Shown in pieces: positions 16,768-27,497 of a DNA stretch of 64,000 nt. Location: positions 2,522,001-2,586,000 of the forward strand of contig NZ_CP043311.1 in the NCBI RefSeq assembly GCF_008807375.1, written 5' to 3'. Made by a program: the position numbers and the translations under genes. The notes beneath the pieces are model-generated. The model did not search any database, was not told the origin of the DNA, and was given only the letters and a program-made list of their open reading frames with translations. Positions within the stretch are counted from its first letter, which is position 1; every line of letters starts with the position of its first letter. Source of the stretch: Pseudomonas lalkuanensis. Lineage in GTDB: Bacteria > Pseudomonadota > Gammaproteobacteria > Pseudomonadales > Pseudomonadaceae.

Positions 16768-18200
16768 CACTGGGCTCCTCCAAAGACTTCCACCTGTCTG
16801 AAGACGCATGCGGGCGAGGCGTGGCCCACGCGCACCACCTGGTTGGGCTCGCCCTTGCCGCAGTAGGGCGTGCCGTGCACCTCGACGGTACTGGCATCGC
16901 CCACGGCAGCAAGACTACGCCAGAAATGGGCGGATACGCCTCGATAGTTGGGGTTCTTCACTACAGCCCCGAGCTCGCCATTTTCAATGACCCGGCCCCA
17001 TTCGCAACCGAACTGGAACTTGTTGCGAGAGTCGTCGATGGACCAGGACCGGTTGGTGCTCATCAGCACGCCGTGCTCGATGCCGCCAATGAGCTGGGCC
17101 AGGCTCTGGTCGCCCGGTTCCAGGTTGAGGTTGGCCATGCGGTCGATGGGCGCGCGGTTCCAGCTGCTTGCGCGACTGTTGGCCACGCCGGGCAGACCGC
17201 TGCGCTGCTGGGACAGTGCGCCACCCAAGGGCCGCAGAAGCAGGCCGTCGCTGATGAGCATTTCCTTGCGCGCCGGCTGGCCGTCGTCATCAAAGCTGTA
17301 GCTGGCCAGCTCTTCCGGTACGCCGGGGTCAAAGCTGATGTTCAGCAGCTTCGATCCGTACTGGTAGCGGCCAAAATCCTCCAGGCCGATGAAGCTGGTG
17401 CCGGCGTAGTTGCGTTCGTCGCCGAGGATGCGGTCCAGCTCCAGCGGGTGGCCAATGGATTCGTGGATCTGCAGCATCATCTGGTCCGGCATCAGCAGCA
17501 GGTCGGTGGTGCCGCTGGGCGCATTGGGCGCCATCAGCAATTGCAGGGCCTCGTCCGCCACCCTGGCCGCGGCCCCGGCAAAGCCCAGGCGCTGCAGGAC
17601 TTCCATGCCGCCCTGCTGGCCGCTGCCGTAGCCGCCGAAGGTGCGGGTCTGGCTGTCGCTGCCGTCGAAGGCGGTGACGCTGATGCCCGGGTACGTGAAG
17701 CGCAAGTCCTGCCATTGCTCGGCGCTGGCGCTGTTGAGGTAGAGCTGCTCATGGCGCTGGGCGTCCAGATAGAGGTTCCAGTTGACCAGGCGCGGGTCGC
17801 CGGGAATGCGTGCCGACTCCTCGGCGAGCAACTCGAAGCGCTCGGCAAGACTGGGGTAGGGCTGGTCCAGCCCCGGCGAACGGTATTGGGCGCTGAAAGG
17901 CGGCGGGTCCAGCCGGCTCTGGTCGATCAGGGCGTAGCGGGCGATCTGCCGGGCCAGCGTCTCGGCCTGGTCCAGCGCCCGCTGCAGGCCAGCCTGGCTG
18001 AGGTCGGCGGTGGCCGCGTAGGCCTCCACGCCGGCCAGGCGTACGCTGAGCATTGCGCCCATGTCCTGGCTGAGGGACGGCGGCTCGGCGACGCCCCGGC
18101 GCAGCAGGGCCTGCTCGCTGGTCTGGCGGACGACGCGCAGGGAATGGAACTCGGCGCGGGTGGCAAGGGCGGCGAAACGCTGCCTGAAACTTTCGAACAC
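16767..18200 (-). CDS. TldD-type zinc metalloprotease subunit
   Basis: A 477-residue TldD-family protein. The zinc site HESIGHPLELDR (HExxxH) is near residue 245, and the later metal-binding cysteine region is plausible at TPYCGKGEPNQVV near the C-terminus. GGMEVLQRLGF, SFDDDGQPARKEMLI and STNRSWSIDDSRNKFQFG are typical family segments. Pseudomonas genomes also carry a canonical tldD and pmbA at separate loci, so this adjacent pair is likely a second, diverged TldD/E system. It is divergent from muxA across a 168-base gap. The natural substrate is unknown. Confidence 0.8.
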   Translation of the reverse strand: MFESFRQRFAALATRAEFHSLRVVRQTSEQALLRRGVAEPPSLSQDMGAMLSVRLAGVEAYAATADLSQAGLQRALDQAETLARQIARYALIDQSRLDPPPFSAQYRSPGLDQPYPSLAERFELLAEESARIPGDPRLVNWNLYLDAQRHEQLYLNSASAEQWQDLRFTYPGISVTAFDGSDSQTRTFGGYGSGQQGGMEVLQRLGFAGAAARVADEALQLLMAPNAPSGTTDLLLMPDQMMLQIHESIGHPLELDRILGDERNYAGTSFIGLEDFGRYQYGSKLLNISFDPGVPEELASYSFDDDGQPARKEMLISDGLLLRPLGGALSQQRSGLPGVANSRASSWNRAPIDRMANLNLEPGDQSLAQLIGGIEHGVLMSTNRSWSIDDSRNKFQFGCEWGRVIENGELGAVVKNPNYRGVSAHFWRSLAAVGDASTVEVHGTPYCGKGEPNQVVRVGHASPACVFRQVEVFGGAQ

Positions 18201-18368
18201 GGAGCTCTCCCTGGTCCGGTGAAATCAGTTGTGCCCTCAAAGCAGGGCGATTGCAGGTCATAAAGGATAGTTCGCTGCGTCAGGCCTAGGTAAATAGCCG
18301 GTAAATTGACTTTGCCTTCTGCTTTCAACTGCTTATCGTTCACGCTCTCGCCTATCTCGACCTGAATC

Positions 18369-19637
18369 ATGTCTCCGATCCCTGAGAAATCCCCGAACTC
18401 CCGTTCCTTCCGTAACTGGCTGGCCATCGCCGTCGCCTTGCTGGCGCTCGTGCTGCTGATCTGGTGGTTCTGGCCGGAAACCGCCGCCAAGCCCAATCAC
18501 CAGGGAGGCCGGGGCGGGCCGGGACGCCCCGGCTTCGGCGCGTTCTCGGGGCCGGTGCCGGTGCGCGTCGCCACCATCACCCAGGGCGATTTCCCGGTCT
18601 ATCTCAAGGCCCTGGGCACCGTCACCGCACTGAACACGGTGAACGTGCGCGGCCGCGTCGATGGGGAACTGGTCAAGTTGCTGTTCGAGGAGGGCCAGCA
18701 GGTCAAGGCCGGCGACTTGCTGGCGGTGATCGACCCGCGTCCTTACCAGGTCGCCCTGCAGCAGGCCGAAGGCACCCTTGCACAGAACCGCGCGCAGCTG
18801 AAGAACGCCGAGATCGACCTGGCCCGTTACAAGGGCCTGTATGCCGAGGACAGCATCGCCAAGCAGACCCTGGACACCCAGGAAGCGCTGGTGGCGCAAT
18901 ATCGCGGCACCATCAAGACCGACGAGGCGGCCGTTGCCTCAGCCAGGCTCAACCTTGGTTTCACCCAGGTGCGCGCACCCATCTCCGGCCGCCTCGGCCT
19001 GCGCCAGGTGGACCTGGGCAACCTGGTCAGCAGCGGCGACACCACGCCGCTGGTGGTGATCACCCAGACCCGGCCCATCAGCGTTGCCTTCACCCTGCCC
19101 GAAGGCCAGCTGCCTGAGGTTGTCAGCCGCTTCCGCGCCGGCCAGCCCCTGGCGGTCGAGGCCTGGGACCGCAACGACAAACGCCTGCAGGCCGAAGGCG
19201 TGCTGCAGAGCCTGGACAACCAGATCGACACCACCACCGGCACCCTGAAGCTCAAGGCGCGTTTCGCCAACGATGACGAAACCCTCTTCCCCAACCAGTT
19301 CGTGAACATCCGCCTGCGCGCCGAGATGCTGCCGCAAGCCGTGCTGATCCCGTCCGCCGCCGTGCAGTTCGGCAGCCAGGGCACCTTCGCCTACGTGATG
19401 GACGGTGAGAAGAAGGTCAAGGTGCGCAAGCTGGAAACCGGCCCGGACGACGGCGAGCGCACCGTGGTCAAGAGCGGCCTGCAGCCGGGCGAGCGTGTGG
19501 TGCTGGAAGGCACTGACCGTCTGCGCGACGGCAGCGAAGTGGAAGTGGTGCACGACGCCGACGAAATCCCCAGCCAGCCAACCGAACAGCTGCAAGGCGC
19601 CAAGCCTGAAGGCCAGGACGCGAAAGGCGGCGTATGA
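18369..19637 (+). CDS. muxA: RND efflux periplasmic adaptor MuxA (MdtA-like)
   Basis: A 422-residue membrane-fusion protein. It has a single N-terminal membrane segment ([18 protein letters not shown]), a Gly/Arg/Pro linker, and the HlyD-type lipoyl/hairpin/beta-barrel layout ([39 protein letters not shown]). It links the inner-membrane RND pump to the outer-membrane channel. It is first of four overlapping genes with two RND pump subunits, the mdtABC / muxABC-opmB arrangement. No repressor gene lies next to it. Its stop overlaps the muxB start (ATGA). Confidence 0.9.
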   Translation: MSPIPEKSPNSRSFRNWLAIAVALLALVLLIWWFWPETAAKPNHQGGRGGPGRPGFGAFSGPVPVRVATITQGDFPVYLKALGTVTALNTVNVRGRVDGELVKLLFEEGQQVKAGDLLAVIDPRPYQVALQQAEGTLAQNRAQLKNAEIDLARYKGLYAEDSIAKQTLDTQEALVAQYRGTIKTDEAAVASARLNLGFTQVRAPISGRLGLRQVDLGNLVSSGDTTPLVVITQTRPISVAFTLPEGQLPEVVSRFRAGQPLAVEAWDRNDKRLQAEGVLQSLDNQIDTTTGTLKLKARFANDDETLFPNQFVNIRLRAEMLPQAVLIPSAAVQFGSQGTFAYVMDGEKKVKVRKLETGPDDGERTVVKSGLQPGERVVLEGTDRLRDGSEVEVVHDADEIPSQPTEQLQGAKPEGQDAKGGV

Positions 19638-22600
19638 ACCTCTCTCGCCTGTTCATCCTGCGACCGGTCGCCACCACGCTGAGCATGCTGGCGATCCTCC
19701 TCGCCGGCCTGATCGCCTACCGCCTGCTGCCGGTTTCCGCGCTGCCGGAGGTGGATTACCCGACCATCCGCGTCCTCACCCTTTATCCGGGGGCCAGCCC
19801 GGACGTGATGACCAGCGCCGTCACCGCGCCGCTGGAGCGCCAGTTCGGGCAGATGCCGGGGCTGACCCAGATGTCCTCCACCAGCTCCGGCGGGGCTTCG
19901 GTCATCACCCTGCGCTTCAGTCTCGAAGTGGAACTGGACGTGGCCGAGCAGGAGGTGCAGGCGGCCATCAACGCGGCCACCAACCTGCTGCCCAACGACC
20001 TGCCGGCGCCGCCGGTCTACAACAAGGTCAACCCGGCCGATACCCCGGTACTGACACTCGCCATCAGCTCGAAGACCATGCCGCTGCCCAAGCTGCATAG
20101 CCTGGTGGACACCCGCATGGCGCAGAAACTGGCGCAGATCAGCGGCGTGGGCATGGTCAGCATCGCCGGCGGCCAGCGCCAGGCGGTGCGCATACGCGTC
20201 AACCCCGAAGCCCTGGCGGCCAACGGCCTGAACCTGTCGGACGTGCGCAGCCTGGTCAGCGCCTCCAACGTCAACCAGCCCAAGGGCAACTTCGACGGCC
20301 CCACCCGCGTGTCCATGCTGGACGCCAACGACCAGCTCAAGTCCGCCGAGGAATACGCCAACCTCATCGTCGCCTACAACAATGGCGCCGCCCTGCGCCT
20401 GAAGGACGTGGCGGAGATCGTCGACGGTGCCGAGAACGAACGCCTCGCCGCCTGGGCCAACCAGAACGAGGCGGTGCTGCTGAACATCCAGCGCCAGCCG
20501 GGGGCCAACGTGATCGAGGTGGTGGATCGCATCCAGGCGCTGCTGCCGTCGATCACCGCCAACCTGCCGGCGGGTATCGATGTCCTGGTGCTCACCGACC
20601 GCACCCAGACCATCCGCGCCGCCATCACCGACGTGCGGCACGAGCTGTTCCTCGCCATCGCCCTGGTGGTGATGGTGACCTTCCTGTTCCTGCGCCGGAT
20701 GAGCGCCACCATCATCCCCTCCATCGCCGTGCCGCTGTCCCTGGTCGGCACCTTCGCGGTGATGTACCTGGCCGGCTTCTCCATCAACAACCTGACGCTG
20801 ATGGCCCTGACCATCGCCACCGGTTTCGTGGTGGACGACGCCATCGTCATGCTGGAGAACATCGCCCGCCACCTGGAGGAGGGCGAAACGCCGCTCAACG
20901 CCGCGCTCAAGGGCGCGAAGCAGATCGGCTTCACCCTGATTTCCCTGACCTTCTCGCTGATCGCGGTACTGATCCCGCTGCTGTTCATGGCAGACGTGGT
21001 GGGCCGGTTGTTCCGCGAGTTCGCCATCACCCTGGCGGTGGCCATCCTGATCTCGCTGGTGGTGTCCCTGACCCTGACGCCGATGATGTGCGCGCGCCTG
21101 CTCAAGCGGGAGAAAAAAGAAGAGGAGGGTGGCTTCTACAAGGCCAGCGGCGATTTCATCGACGGCATGATCGAACGCTACGGCCGCGGCCTGCAGTGGG
21201 TACTGCGGCACCAGGGCCTGACCCTGCTGGTGGCCGTCGGCACCCTGGTGCTCACCGTGGTGCTTTACCTGGCCGTGCCCAAGGGCTTCTTCCCGGTGCA
21301 GGACACCGGCGTCATCCAGGGCATCACCGAGGCGCCGCAGTCGGTGTCCTTCCGTTCGATGAGCGAACGCCAGCAGAAGGTCGCCGCGCTGATCCTCAAG
21401 GACCCGGCGGTGGCCAGCCTGACCTCCTACATCGGTGTGGACGGTGACAACGTCACCCTCAACAGCGGCCGCATGCTGATCAACCTCAAGCCCCACGGCG
21501 AGCGTGACGTAACCGCCAGCGAGGTGATCGCGCGCCTGCAGCCCGAGCTGGACAGACAAAGCGACATCCGCCTTTACCTGCAGCCGGTGCAGGATCTGAC
21601 CATCGAGGACCGGGTCAGCCGCACGCAGTTCCAGTTCAGCCTGGAATCCCCGGACGCCGATCTGCTCGACGAGTGGACGGGCAAGCTGGTGGACGCGCTG
21701 CGTCAGCAGCCTGAACTGTCGGACGTGGCCAGCGACCTTCAGGACAAGGGCCTGCAGGTGTACCTGAACATCGACCGCGACATGGCCGGGCGCCTGGGCG
21801 TGGAGATCTCCGCCATCACCGATGCGCTCTACGACGCCTTCGGCCAGCGGCAGATATCCACCATCTTCACCCAGGCCAGCCAGTACCGCGTGGTACTGGA
21901 GTCCGCCGCCGGCCAGGCGATCGGTCCGCAGGCACTGCAGCAGATCCACGTCGCCAACCGTGACGGCGGGCAGGTACCGCTGTCGGCACTGGCGCGTGTC
22001 GAGGAACGCCAGACCCAGCTGGCCATCAACCATATCGGCCAGTTCCCGGCGGTAACCCTCTCTTTCAACCTGTCTCCGGGGGTTGCCCTGGGCGAGGCGG
22101 TGGCGGTGATCGAGCGGGTGCAACAGGACATCGGCATGCCCGAAGGCATCCAGACCCGCTTCCAGGGCGCGGCGGCGGCCTTCCAGGCGTCGCTGTCCAG
22201 CACCCTGCTGCTGATCCTGGCGGCGGTGGTGACCATGTACATCGTGCTGGGCGTGCTCTACGAGAGCTACATCCATCCGGTGACCATCCTCTCCACGCTG
22301 CCCTCGGCGGGCGTCGGCGCCTTGCTGGCATTGCTGCTGACCGGCAACGACCTGGGCCTGATCGCCATCATCGGCATCATCCTGCTGATCGGCATCGTGA
22401 AAAAGAACGCCATCATGATGATCGACTTCGCCCTGGAGGCGGAGCGGCACCAGGGCATGTCCCCCGAAGCGGCCATCTACCAGGCGGCGCTGCTGCGCTT
22501 CCGGCCGATCCTGATGACCACCCTGGCGGCCCTGTTCGGCGCCGTACCGCTGATGCTCGCCACCGGCTCCGGCGCGGAACTGCGCCAACCCCTCGGCCTG

Positions 22601-22726
22601 GTGATGGTCGGCGGCCTGCTGCTGTCCCAGGTGCTGACCCTGTTCACCACCCCGGTGATCTATCTGGCCTTCGACCGCCTGGCCCGCCGCTTCACCGGCC
22701 GCAGCGCGGCAGGGGTGGCCGTATGA
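19634..22726 (+). CDS. muxB: RND efflux transporter subunit MuxB (MdtB-like)
   Basis: A 1030-residue inner-membrane RND pump with 12 predicted transmembrane helices and two large periplasmic loops. Helix 4 carries [14 protein letters not shown], including the proton-relay aspartate pair, and [14 protein letters not shown] lies in the second half. It belongs to the MdtB class and in the known system pairs with MdtC/MuxC as a heteromeric trimer driven by proton import. It overlaps muxA by four bases; a 59-base gap with a REP-like palindrome separates it from muxC. Confidence 0.93.
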   Translation: MNLSRLFILRPVATTLSMLAILLAGLIAYRLLPVSALPEVDYPTIRVLTLYPGASPDVMTSAVTAPLERQFGQMPGLTQMSSTSSGGASVITLRFSLEVELDVAEQEVQAAINAATNLLPNDLPAPPVYNKVNPADTPVLTLAISSKTMPLPKLHSLVDTRMAQKLAQISGVGMVSIAGGQRQAVRIRVNPEALAANGLNLSDVRSLVSASNVNQPKGNFDGPTRVSMLDANDQLKSAEEYANLIVAYNNGAALRLKDVAEIVDGAENERLAAWANQNEAVLLNIQRQPGANVIEVVDRIQALLPSITANLPAGIDVLVLTDRTQTIRAAITDVRHELFLAIALVVMVTFLFLRRMSATIIPSIAVPLSLVGTFAVMYLAGFSINNLTLMALTIATGFVVDDAIVMLENIARHLEEGETPLNAALKGAKQIGFTLISLTFSLIAVLIPLLFMADVVGRLFREFAITLAVAILISLVVSLTLTPMMCARLLKREKKEEEGGFYKASGDFIDGMIERYGRGLQWVLRHQGLTLLVAVGTLVLTVVLYLAVPKGFFPVQDTGVIQGITEAPQSVSFRSMSERQQKVAALILKDPAVASLTSYIGVDGDNVTLNSGRMLINLKPHGERDVTASEVIARLQPELDRQSDIRLYLQPVQDLTIEDRVSRTQFQFSLESPDADLLDEWTGKLVDALRQQPELSDVASDLQDKGLQVYLNIDRDMAGRLGVEISAITDALYDAFGQRQISTIFTQASQYRVVLESAAGQAIGPQALQQIHVANRDGGQVPLSALARVEERQTQLAINHIGQFPAVTLSFNLSPGVALGEAVAVIERVQQDIGMPEGIQTRFQGAAAAFQASLSSTLLLILAAVVTMYIVLGVLYESYIHPVTILSTLPSAGVGALLALLLTGNDLGLIAIIGIILLIGIVKKNAIMMIDFALEAERHQGMSPEAAIYQAALLRFRPILMTTLAALFGAVPLMLATGSGAELRQPLGLVMVGGLLLSQVLTLFTTPVIYLAFDRLARRFTGRSAAGVAV

Positions 22727-22736
22727 GCCGCTTCTG

Positions 22737-22775
22737 CTCCCTCTCCCGCGTGCGGGAGAGGGTTGGGGTGAGGGT
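22737..22775. repeat. [21 protein letters not shown]-like palindrome inside the mux operon
   Basis: CTCCCTCTCCCGCG followed by TGCGGGAGAGGG, then TTGGGGTGAGGGT. It forms a strong stem between muxB and muxC. The same family recurs at 32458, 35500, 44962 and 45096. Confidence 0.85.
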
Positions 22776-22785
22776 ATAGACAGTC

Positions 22786-25700
22786 ATGAATCTTTCCGCC
22801 CCCTTCATCCACCGCCCGGTCGCCACCATGCTGCTGAGCCTGGCGATCCTGCTGCTGGGCAGCGTCAGCTTCGGCCTGTTGCCGGTGTCGCCGCTGCCGC
22901 AGATGGATTTCCCGGTGATCACCGTGCAGGCCAGCCTGCCCGGCGCCAGCCCGGAGATCATGGCGTCCAGCGTCACCACGCCGCTGGAGCGTTCGCTGGG
23001 CACCATCGCGGGCATCAACCAGATGACCAGCCGTACCAGCCAGGGCTCGACACGGATCATCGTGCAGTTCGACCTGGACCGTGACATCAACGGCGCCGCC
23101 CGCGACGTGCAGGCGGCCATCAACGCCTCGCGCAACCTGTTGCCCAGCGGCATGCGCAGCATGCCCACCTACAAGAAGGTCAACCCGTCCCAGGCGCCGA
23201 TCATGGTGCTGTCGCTGACCTCCGACGTTAAGGAAAAGGGCGAGCTCTACGACCTGGCCTCCACCATCCTCGCCCAGAGCCTGTCGCAGGTTAAGGGCGT
23301 GGGCGAGGTGCAGATCGGCGGCAGCTCCCTGCCGGCGGTGCGGGTGGAACTGGAACCGCAATTGCTGACCCAGTACGGCATCGCCCTGGATGACGTGCGC
23401 AGCACCATTGCCGCCGCCAACCAGCGCCGGCCCAAGGGCGCGGTGGAAGACGCCGATCGCCACTGGCAGGTGGGCGCCAACGACCAGCTGGAGAAGGCCG
23501 CCGACTACGCGCCGCTGATCATCCGCTACCAGGACGGCGCCGCCCTGCGCCTGGGAGACGTGGCCAAGGTCCGCGATGCGGTGGAAGACCGCTACAACAG
23601 TGGCTTCTTCAACGACGACTCGGCGGTGCTGCTGGTGATCAACCGCCAGGCCGGCGCCAACATCATCGAGACCATCGAAAGCATCAAGCAGCAGCTCCCC
23701 GCGCTGCAGGCGGTGCTGCCGGCCAGCGTCAAGCTGGACCTGGCCATGGACCGCTCGCCGGTGATCCGCGCCACCCTGCACGAAGCCGAGCGCACCCTGC
23801 TGATCGCCGTGGCACTGGTGATTCTGGTCGTCTACCTGTTCCTCGGTAACCTGCGCGCCTCGCTGATCCCGGCGCTGGCGGTGCCGGTGTCCCTGGTGGG
23901 CACCTTCGCCGTGATGTACCTGATGGGCTTCTCGCTCAACGTGCTGTCGCTGATGGCGCTGATCCTCGCCGCCGGCCTGGTGGTGGACGACGCCATCGTG
24001 GTGCTGGAGAACATCTCGCGGCATATCAACGACGGCATGGCGCCGTTCAAGGCCGCGCTGCAGGGCACCCGCGAAGTGGGCTTCACCCTGCTGTCGATGA
24101 ACCTCTCGCTGGTGGCGGTGTTCGTTTCCATCCTGTTCATGGGCGGCATCATCGACCGGCTGTTCCGCGAGTTCTCGTTGACCCTGGCGGTGGCCATCCT
24201 GGTCTCGCTGCTGGTGTCCCTGACCCTGACGCCGATGCTCTGCGCGCGCTGGCTGAAACCCCACGTGCCCGACAAGGACAGCCGCCTGCAACGCTGGAGC
24301 GAGGCCCTGCATACGCGCATGGTGGACCTCTACGACCGGACCCTGGGCGTCGCCCTGCGCCATCCGCGCCTGACCCTGGCCAGCCTGCTGCTCACCATCG
24401 GCTGCAACATCGCTCTCTACGTGCTGGTGCCCAAGACCTTCCTGCCGCAGCAGGACACCGGCCAACTGATCGGCTTCATCCGCGGCGACGATGGCCTGTC
24501 CTTCACCGTGATGCAGCCGAAAATGGAAATCTTCCGCCGCGCCGTCCTCAAGGACCCGGCGGTGGAAAGCGTGGCCGGCTTCATCGGCGGCAGTGGCGGC
24601 ATCAACAACGCCTTCATGATCGTGCGCCTGAAACCCATCGCCGAGCGCAAGGTGTCGGCGCAGAAAGTGATCGAACGCCTGCGCGCCGAACTGCCCAAGG
24701 TGCCCGGCGGCCGGTTGATGCTGATGGCCGACCAGGACCTGCAGTTCGGCGGTGGGCGCGAACAGCGCAGCTCGCAGTACGAGTACGTGCTGCAGAGCGG
24801 CGAGCTGTCCGACCTGCGCACCTGGGCGCCGAAAGTCACCGCCGCGCTCAAGGCATTGCCGGAGCTCACGGCCATCGACGCCAACGAAGGGGAGGGTGCC
24901 CAGCAGGTCACCCTGAAGGTGGATCGCGACACCGCCAAGCGCCTGGGCATCGACATGTCCATGGTCACCACCGCCCTGAACAATGCCTACAGCCAGCGGC
25001 AGATCTCCACCATCTACGACACCCTGAACCAGTACCAGGTGGTGATGGAGGTCAACCCGAAGTACGCCCAGGACCCGGAAACCCTCAAGCAGGTCCAGCT
25101 GGTCACTGCCGATGGCCAGCGCGTGCCGCTGTCCAGTTTCGCCCGTTACGAGCGCAGCCTGGAGGAAGACCGGGTCAACCACGAAGGCCAGTTCGCCTCG
25201 GAGAGCATTGCCTTCGATCTGGCGCCCGGCGTCAGCCTGGACAAGGCCACCGTGGCCATCGAGAAGGCGGTGGCCGCCATCGGCCTGCCCAGCTCGGTGA
25301 TCGCCCGCATGGGCGGCAGCGCCGACGCCTTCCAGAGCACCCAGCAGAACCAGCCGTGGATGATCCTCGCCGCACTGGTGCTGGTGTACCTGGTGCTCGG
25401 CATCCTCTACGAGAGCTACATCCACCCGCTGACCATCCTCTCTACACTGCCGTCGGCGGGTGTCGGCGCGCTGCTGGCGATCCTGCTCACCGGGGGCGAG
25501 TTCAGCCTCATCTCGTTGCTGGGCCTGTTCCTGCTCATCGGCGTGGTGAAGAAGAACGCCATCATGATGATCGACCTCGCCCTGCAGCTGGAGCGCAACG
25601 ACGGCCTGTCCCCGGACGAATCCATCCGCCAGGCCTGCCTGCTGCGCCTGCGGCCGATCCTGATGACCACCATCGCCGCCATCCTCGGCGCCGTGCCGCT

Positions 25701-25893
25701 GCTGATCGGCGGGGCCGAAGGCGCGGAAATGCGCCAGCCGCTGGGCGTGGCCATCATCGGCGGCCTGGTGCTGAGCCAGTTGCTGACCCTCTACACCACC
25801 CCCGTGGTCTACCTCTATCTCGACCGTCTGCGCCATCGCTTCAACCGCTGGCGTGGCGTGCGCACTGACGCCGCTCTGGAAACACCCCTATGA
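22786..25893 (+). CDS. muxC: RND efflux transporter subunit MuxC (MdtC-like)
   Basis: A 1035-residue inner-membrane RND pump, clearly paralogous to muxB. It carries GLVVDDAIVVLENISRH in helix 4 and [15 protein letters not shown] in the second half, and starts with the typical MNLSAPFIHRPVATML. In mdtABC-type systems this second subunit carries a distinct part of drug binding. The stop overlaps the opmB ATG by four bases, supporting co-translation. Confidence 0.93.
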   Translation: MNLSAPFIHRPVATMLLSLAILLLGSVSFGLLPVSPLPQMDFPVITVQASLPGASPEIMASSVTTPLERSLGTIAGINQMTSRTSQGSTRIIVQFDLDRDINGAARDVQAAINASRNLLPSGMRSMPTYKKVNPSQAPIMVLSLTSDVKEKGELYDLASTILAQSLSQVKGVGEVQIGGSSLPAVRVELEPQLLTQYGIALDDVRSTIAAANQRRPKGAVEDADRHWQVGANDQLEKAADYAPLIIRYQDGAALRLGDVAKVRDAVEDRYNSGFFNDDSAVLLVINRQAGANIIETIESIKQQLPALQAVLPASVKLDLAMDRSPVIRATLHEAERTLLIAVALVILVVYLFLGNLRASLIPALAVPVSLVGTFAVMYLMGFSLNVLSLMALILAAGLVVDDAIVVLENISRHINDGMAPFKAALQGTREVGFTLLSMNLSLVAVFVSILFMGGIIDRLFREFSLTLAVAILVSLLVSLTLTPMLCARWLKPHVPDKDSRLQRWSEALHTRMVDLYDRTLGVALRHPRLTLASLLLTIGCNIALYVLVPKTFLPQQDTGQLIGFIRGDDGLSFTVMQPKMEIFRRAVLKDPAVESVAGFIGGSGGINNAFMIVRLKPIAERKVSAQKVIERLRAELPKVPGGRLMLMADQDLQFGGGREQRSSQYEYVLQSGELSDLRTWAPKVTAALKALPELTAIDANEGEGAQQVTLKVDRDTAKRLGIDMSMVTTALNNAYSQRQISTIYDTLNQYQVVMEVNPKYAQDPETLKQVQLVTADGQRVPLSSFARYERSLEEDRVNHEGQFASESIAFDLAPGVSLDKATVAIEKAVAAIGLPSSVIARMGGSADAFQSTQQNQPWMILAALVLVYLVLGILYESYIHPLTILSTLPSAGVGALLAILLTGGEFSLISLLGLFLLIGVVKKNAIMMIDLALQLERNDGLSPDESIRQACLLRLRPILMTTIAAILGAVPLLIGGAEGAEMRQPLGVAIIGGLVLSQLLTLYTTPVVYLYLDRLRHRFNRWRGVRTDAALETPL

Positions 25894-27389
25894 ACACCGC
25901 TGCCACTTCCCTGAAACCCCTGCGTCGCGCCATGGCCCTTGCCCTTGCCGGCCTGCTGCTGGGCGGCTGCGCCATCGGCCCGGACTACAAGCGTCCGGAG
26001 CAGAGCGTGCCCGCACAGTTCAAGCATGCCGAAGGCTGGACCCCGGCCAGCCCGGCGGACCTGGAGCACCGCGGCCGCTGGTGGGAGCTGTACGGCGACG
26101 CTACCCTCAACGACCTGCAACTGCGCCTGGAACAGTCCAACCAGACCCTGGCCCAGTCGGTCGCCCAGTACCGCCAGGCCCAGGCCCTGGCCCGAGGCGC
26201 ACGTGCCTCGTTCTTCCCCTCGGTGACCGCCAACGCCGGCAAGACCCGCTCGGGGCAGGGCGGTGGCGACAGCACCGTGCGCCTGTCCGATGGCTCCACG
26301 GTCACCAGCTCCGGCGGTGGTGGCGTGTCCAAGAGCTACGACGCCAGCCTTGGCGTGAACTGGGAAATCGACCTGTGGGGCAAGCTGCGTCGGCAACTGG
26401 AGTCCGACACCGCCAGTATGCAGGCCAGCGCCGCCGACCTTGCCGCCGCGCGCCTCAGCCTGCAATCGGAGCTGGCGCAGAACTACCTGCAACTGCGCGT
26501 GCTGGACGCCCAGAAGCGCCTGCTGGAAGCGACCATCGCCGGCTATCAGCGTGCCCTGACCCTGACCCGGAACCAGTACAGGGCCGGGATCGTCACCCGC
26601 GCCGACGTGGCCCAGGCCACCACCCAGCTCAAGAGCACCGAGGCCCAGGCCATCGATCTCAAGTACCAGCGCGCGCAATTGGAGAACGCCATCGCCGTGC
26701 TGGTCGGCGTGCCGCCGGCGGAGTTCAGCCTGGCCGAGGTGGACAGCGTTCCGGCACTGCCGAGCGTGCCGGCCCTGCTGCCGTCGCAACTGCTGGAGCG
26801 TCGCCCGGATGTGGCCTCGGCCGAACGCGACGTGATGTCCGCCAACGCCCGGATAGGCGTGGCCAAGTCGGCCTACTTTCCCAGCCTCAACCTCAGCGCC
26901 GCCGGCGGCTATCGCAGCGGCAGCCTGCACGACTGGATCACCACGCCGAACCGTTTCTGGTCCATCGGGCCGGAATTCGCCATGACCCTGTTCGATGGTG
27001 GTCTGATCCGCTCCCAGGTAGCCCAGGCCGAAGCCAGCTACGACCAGACCGTCGCCGCCTACCGCCAGACCGTGCTGGACAGCTTCCGCGAAACCGAGGA
27101 CTACATGGTCCAGCTCGACGTCCTGGAAGAGGAGAGCGCGGTACAACAGGAAGCCCTGGACGCGGCCCGCGAAGCCCTGCGCCTGGTCACCAACCAGTAC
27201 AAGGCCGGCACGGTGGACTACAACAGCGTGGTCACCAACCAGGCCACCGCGCTGAGCAATGAACGCACCGTCCTGACCCTGATGGGCAGCCGCCTGACCA
27301 CCAGCGTCCAGCTCATCGCGGCGCTGGGTGGCGGTTGGGATCAGGGGCAGCTGGAGAAGGTGGATTCGGATTCCGCTGAGTCGCCCTGA
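25890..27389 (+). CDS. opmB: Outer-membrane efflux channel OpmB (OprM/NodT family)
   Basis: A 499-residue outer-membrane factor lipoprotein. The signal peptide ends in the lipobox LLLGGC, followed by AIGPDYKRPE, the OprM-family start, and two TolC-like repeats (WEIDLWGKLRRQ and FAMTLFDGGLIRSQ). It forms the trimeric channel of the mux pump. A REP-like pair starts nine bases after its stop. Confidence 0.92.
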   Translation: MNTAATSLKPLRRAMALALAGLLLGGCAIGPDYKRPEQSVPAQFKHAEGWTPASPADLEHRGRWWELYGDATLNDLQLRLEQSNQTLAQSVAQYRQAQALARGARASFFPSVTANAGKTRSGQGGGDSTVRLSDGSTVTSSGGGGVSKSYDASLGVNWEIDLWGKLRRQLESDTASMQASAADLAAARLSLQSELAQNYLQLRVLDAQKRLLEATIAGYQRALTLTRNQYRAGIVTRADVAQATTQLKSTEAQAIDLKYQRAQLENAIAVLVGVPPAEFSLAEVDSVPALPSVPALLPSQLLERRPDVASAERDVMSANARIGVAKSAYFPSLNLSAAGGYRSGSLHDWITTPNRFWSIGPEFAMTLFDGGLIRSQVAQAEASYDQTVAAYRQTVLDSFRETEDYMVQLDVLEEESAVQQEALDAAREALRLVTNQYKAGTVDYNSVVTNQATALSNERTVLTLMGSRLTTSVQLIAALGGGWDQGQLEKVDSDSAESP

Positions 27390-27397
27390 TTGCTTTT

Positions 27398-27497
27398 CTG
27401 TGGGGGCGAATTCATTCGCGAAGGACAGCGCAGCTGTCCTAATGAAACTTCCAGGGCGAGCCTGCGGCCCGCTTAGCGAATGAATTCGCCCCCACAA
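27398..27497. repeat. Paired REP-like element overlapping the 3' end of a LysR gene
   Basis: Left unit CTGTGGGGGCGAATTCATTC and right unit GCGAATGAATTCGCCCCCAC are inverted around about 55 bases containing the small hairpin GGACAGCGCAGCTGTCC and the segment CCTGCGGCCCGCTTAGCG, which is also found at 44904-44919. The right unit is inside the LysR coding sequence and supplies its stop. Confidence 0.85.

Noticed and set aside
18306..18338. TTGACT with CTTATC as the muxA promoter
   Set aside because: The spacer would be about 20 bases and the -10 match is poor; not strong enough to list.
19391..25836. Two antisense open frames of more than 1050 codons over the mux genes
   Set aside because: They are low-complexity His/Gln/Gly-rich translations opposite perfectly conserved RND pumps, caused by GC-rich third positions; no start signals.
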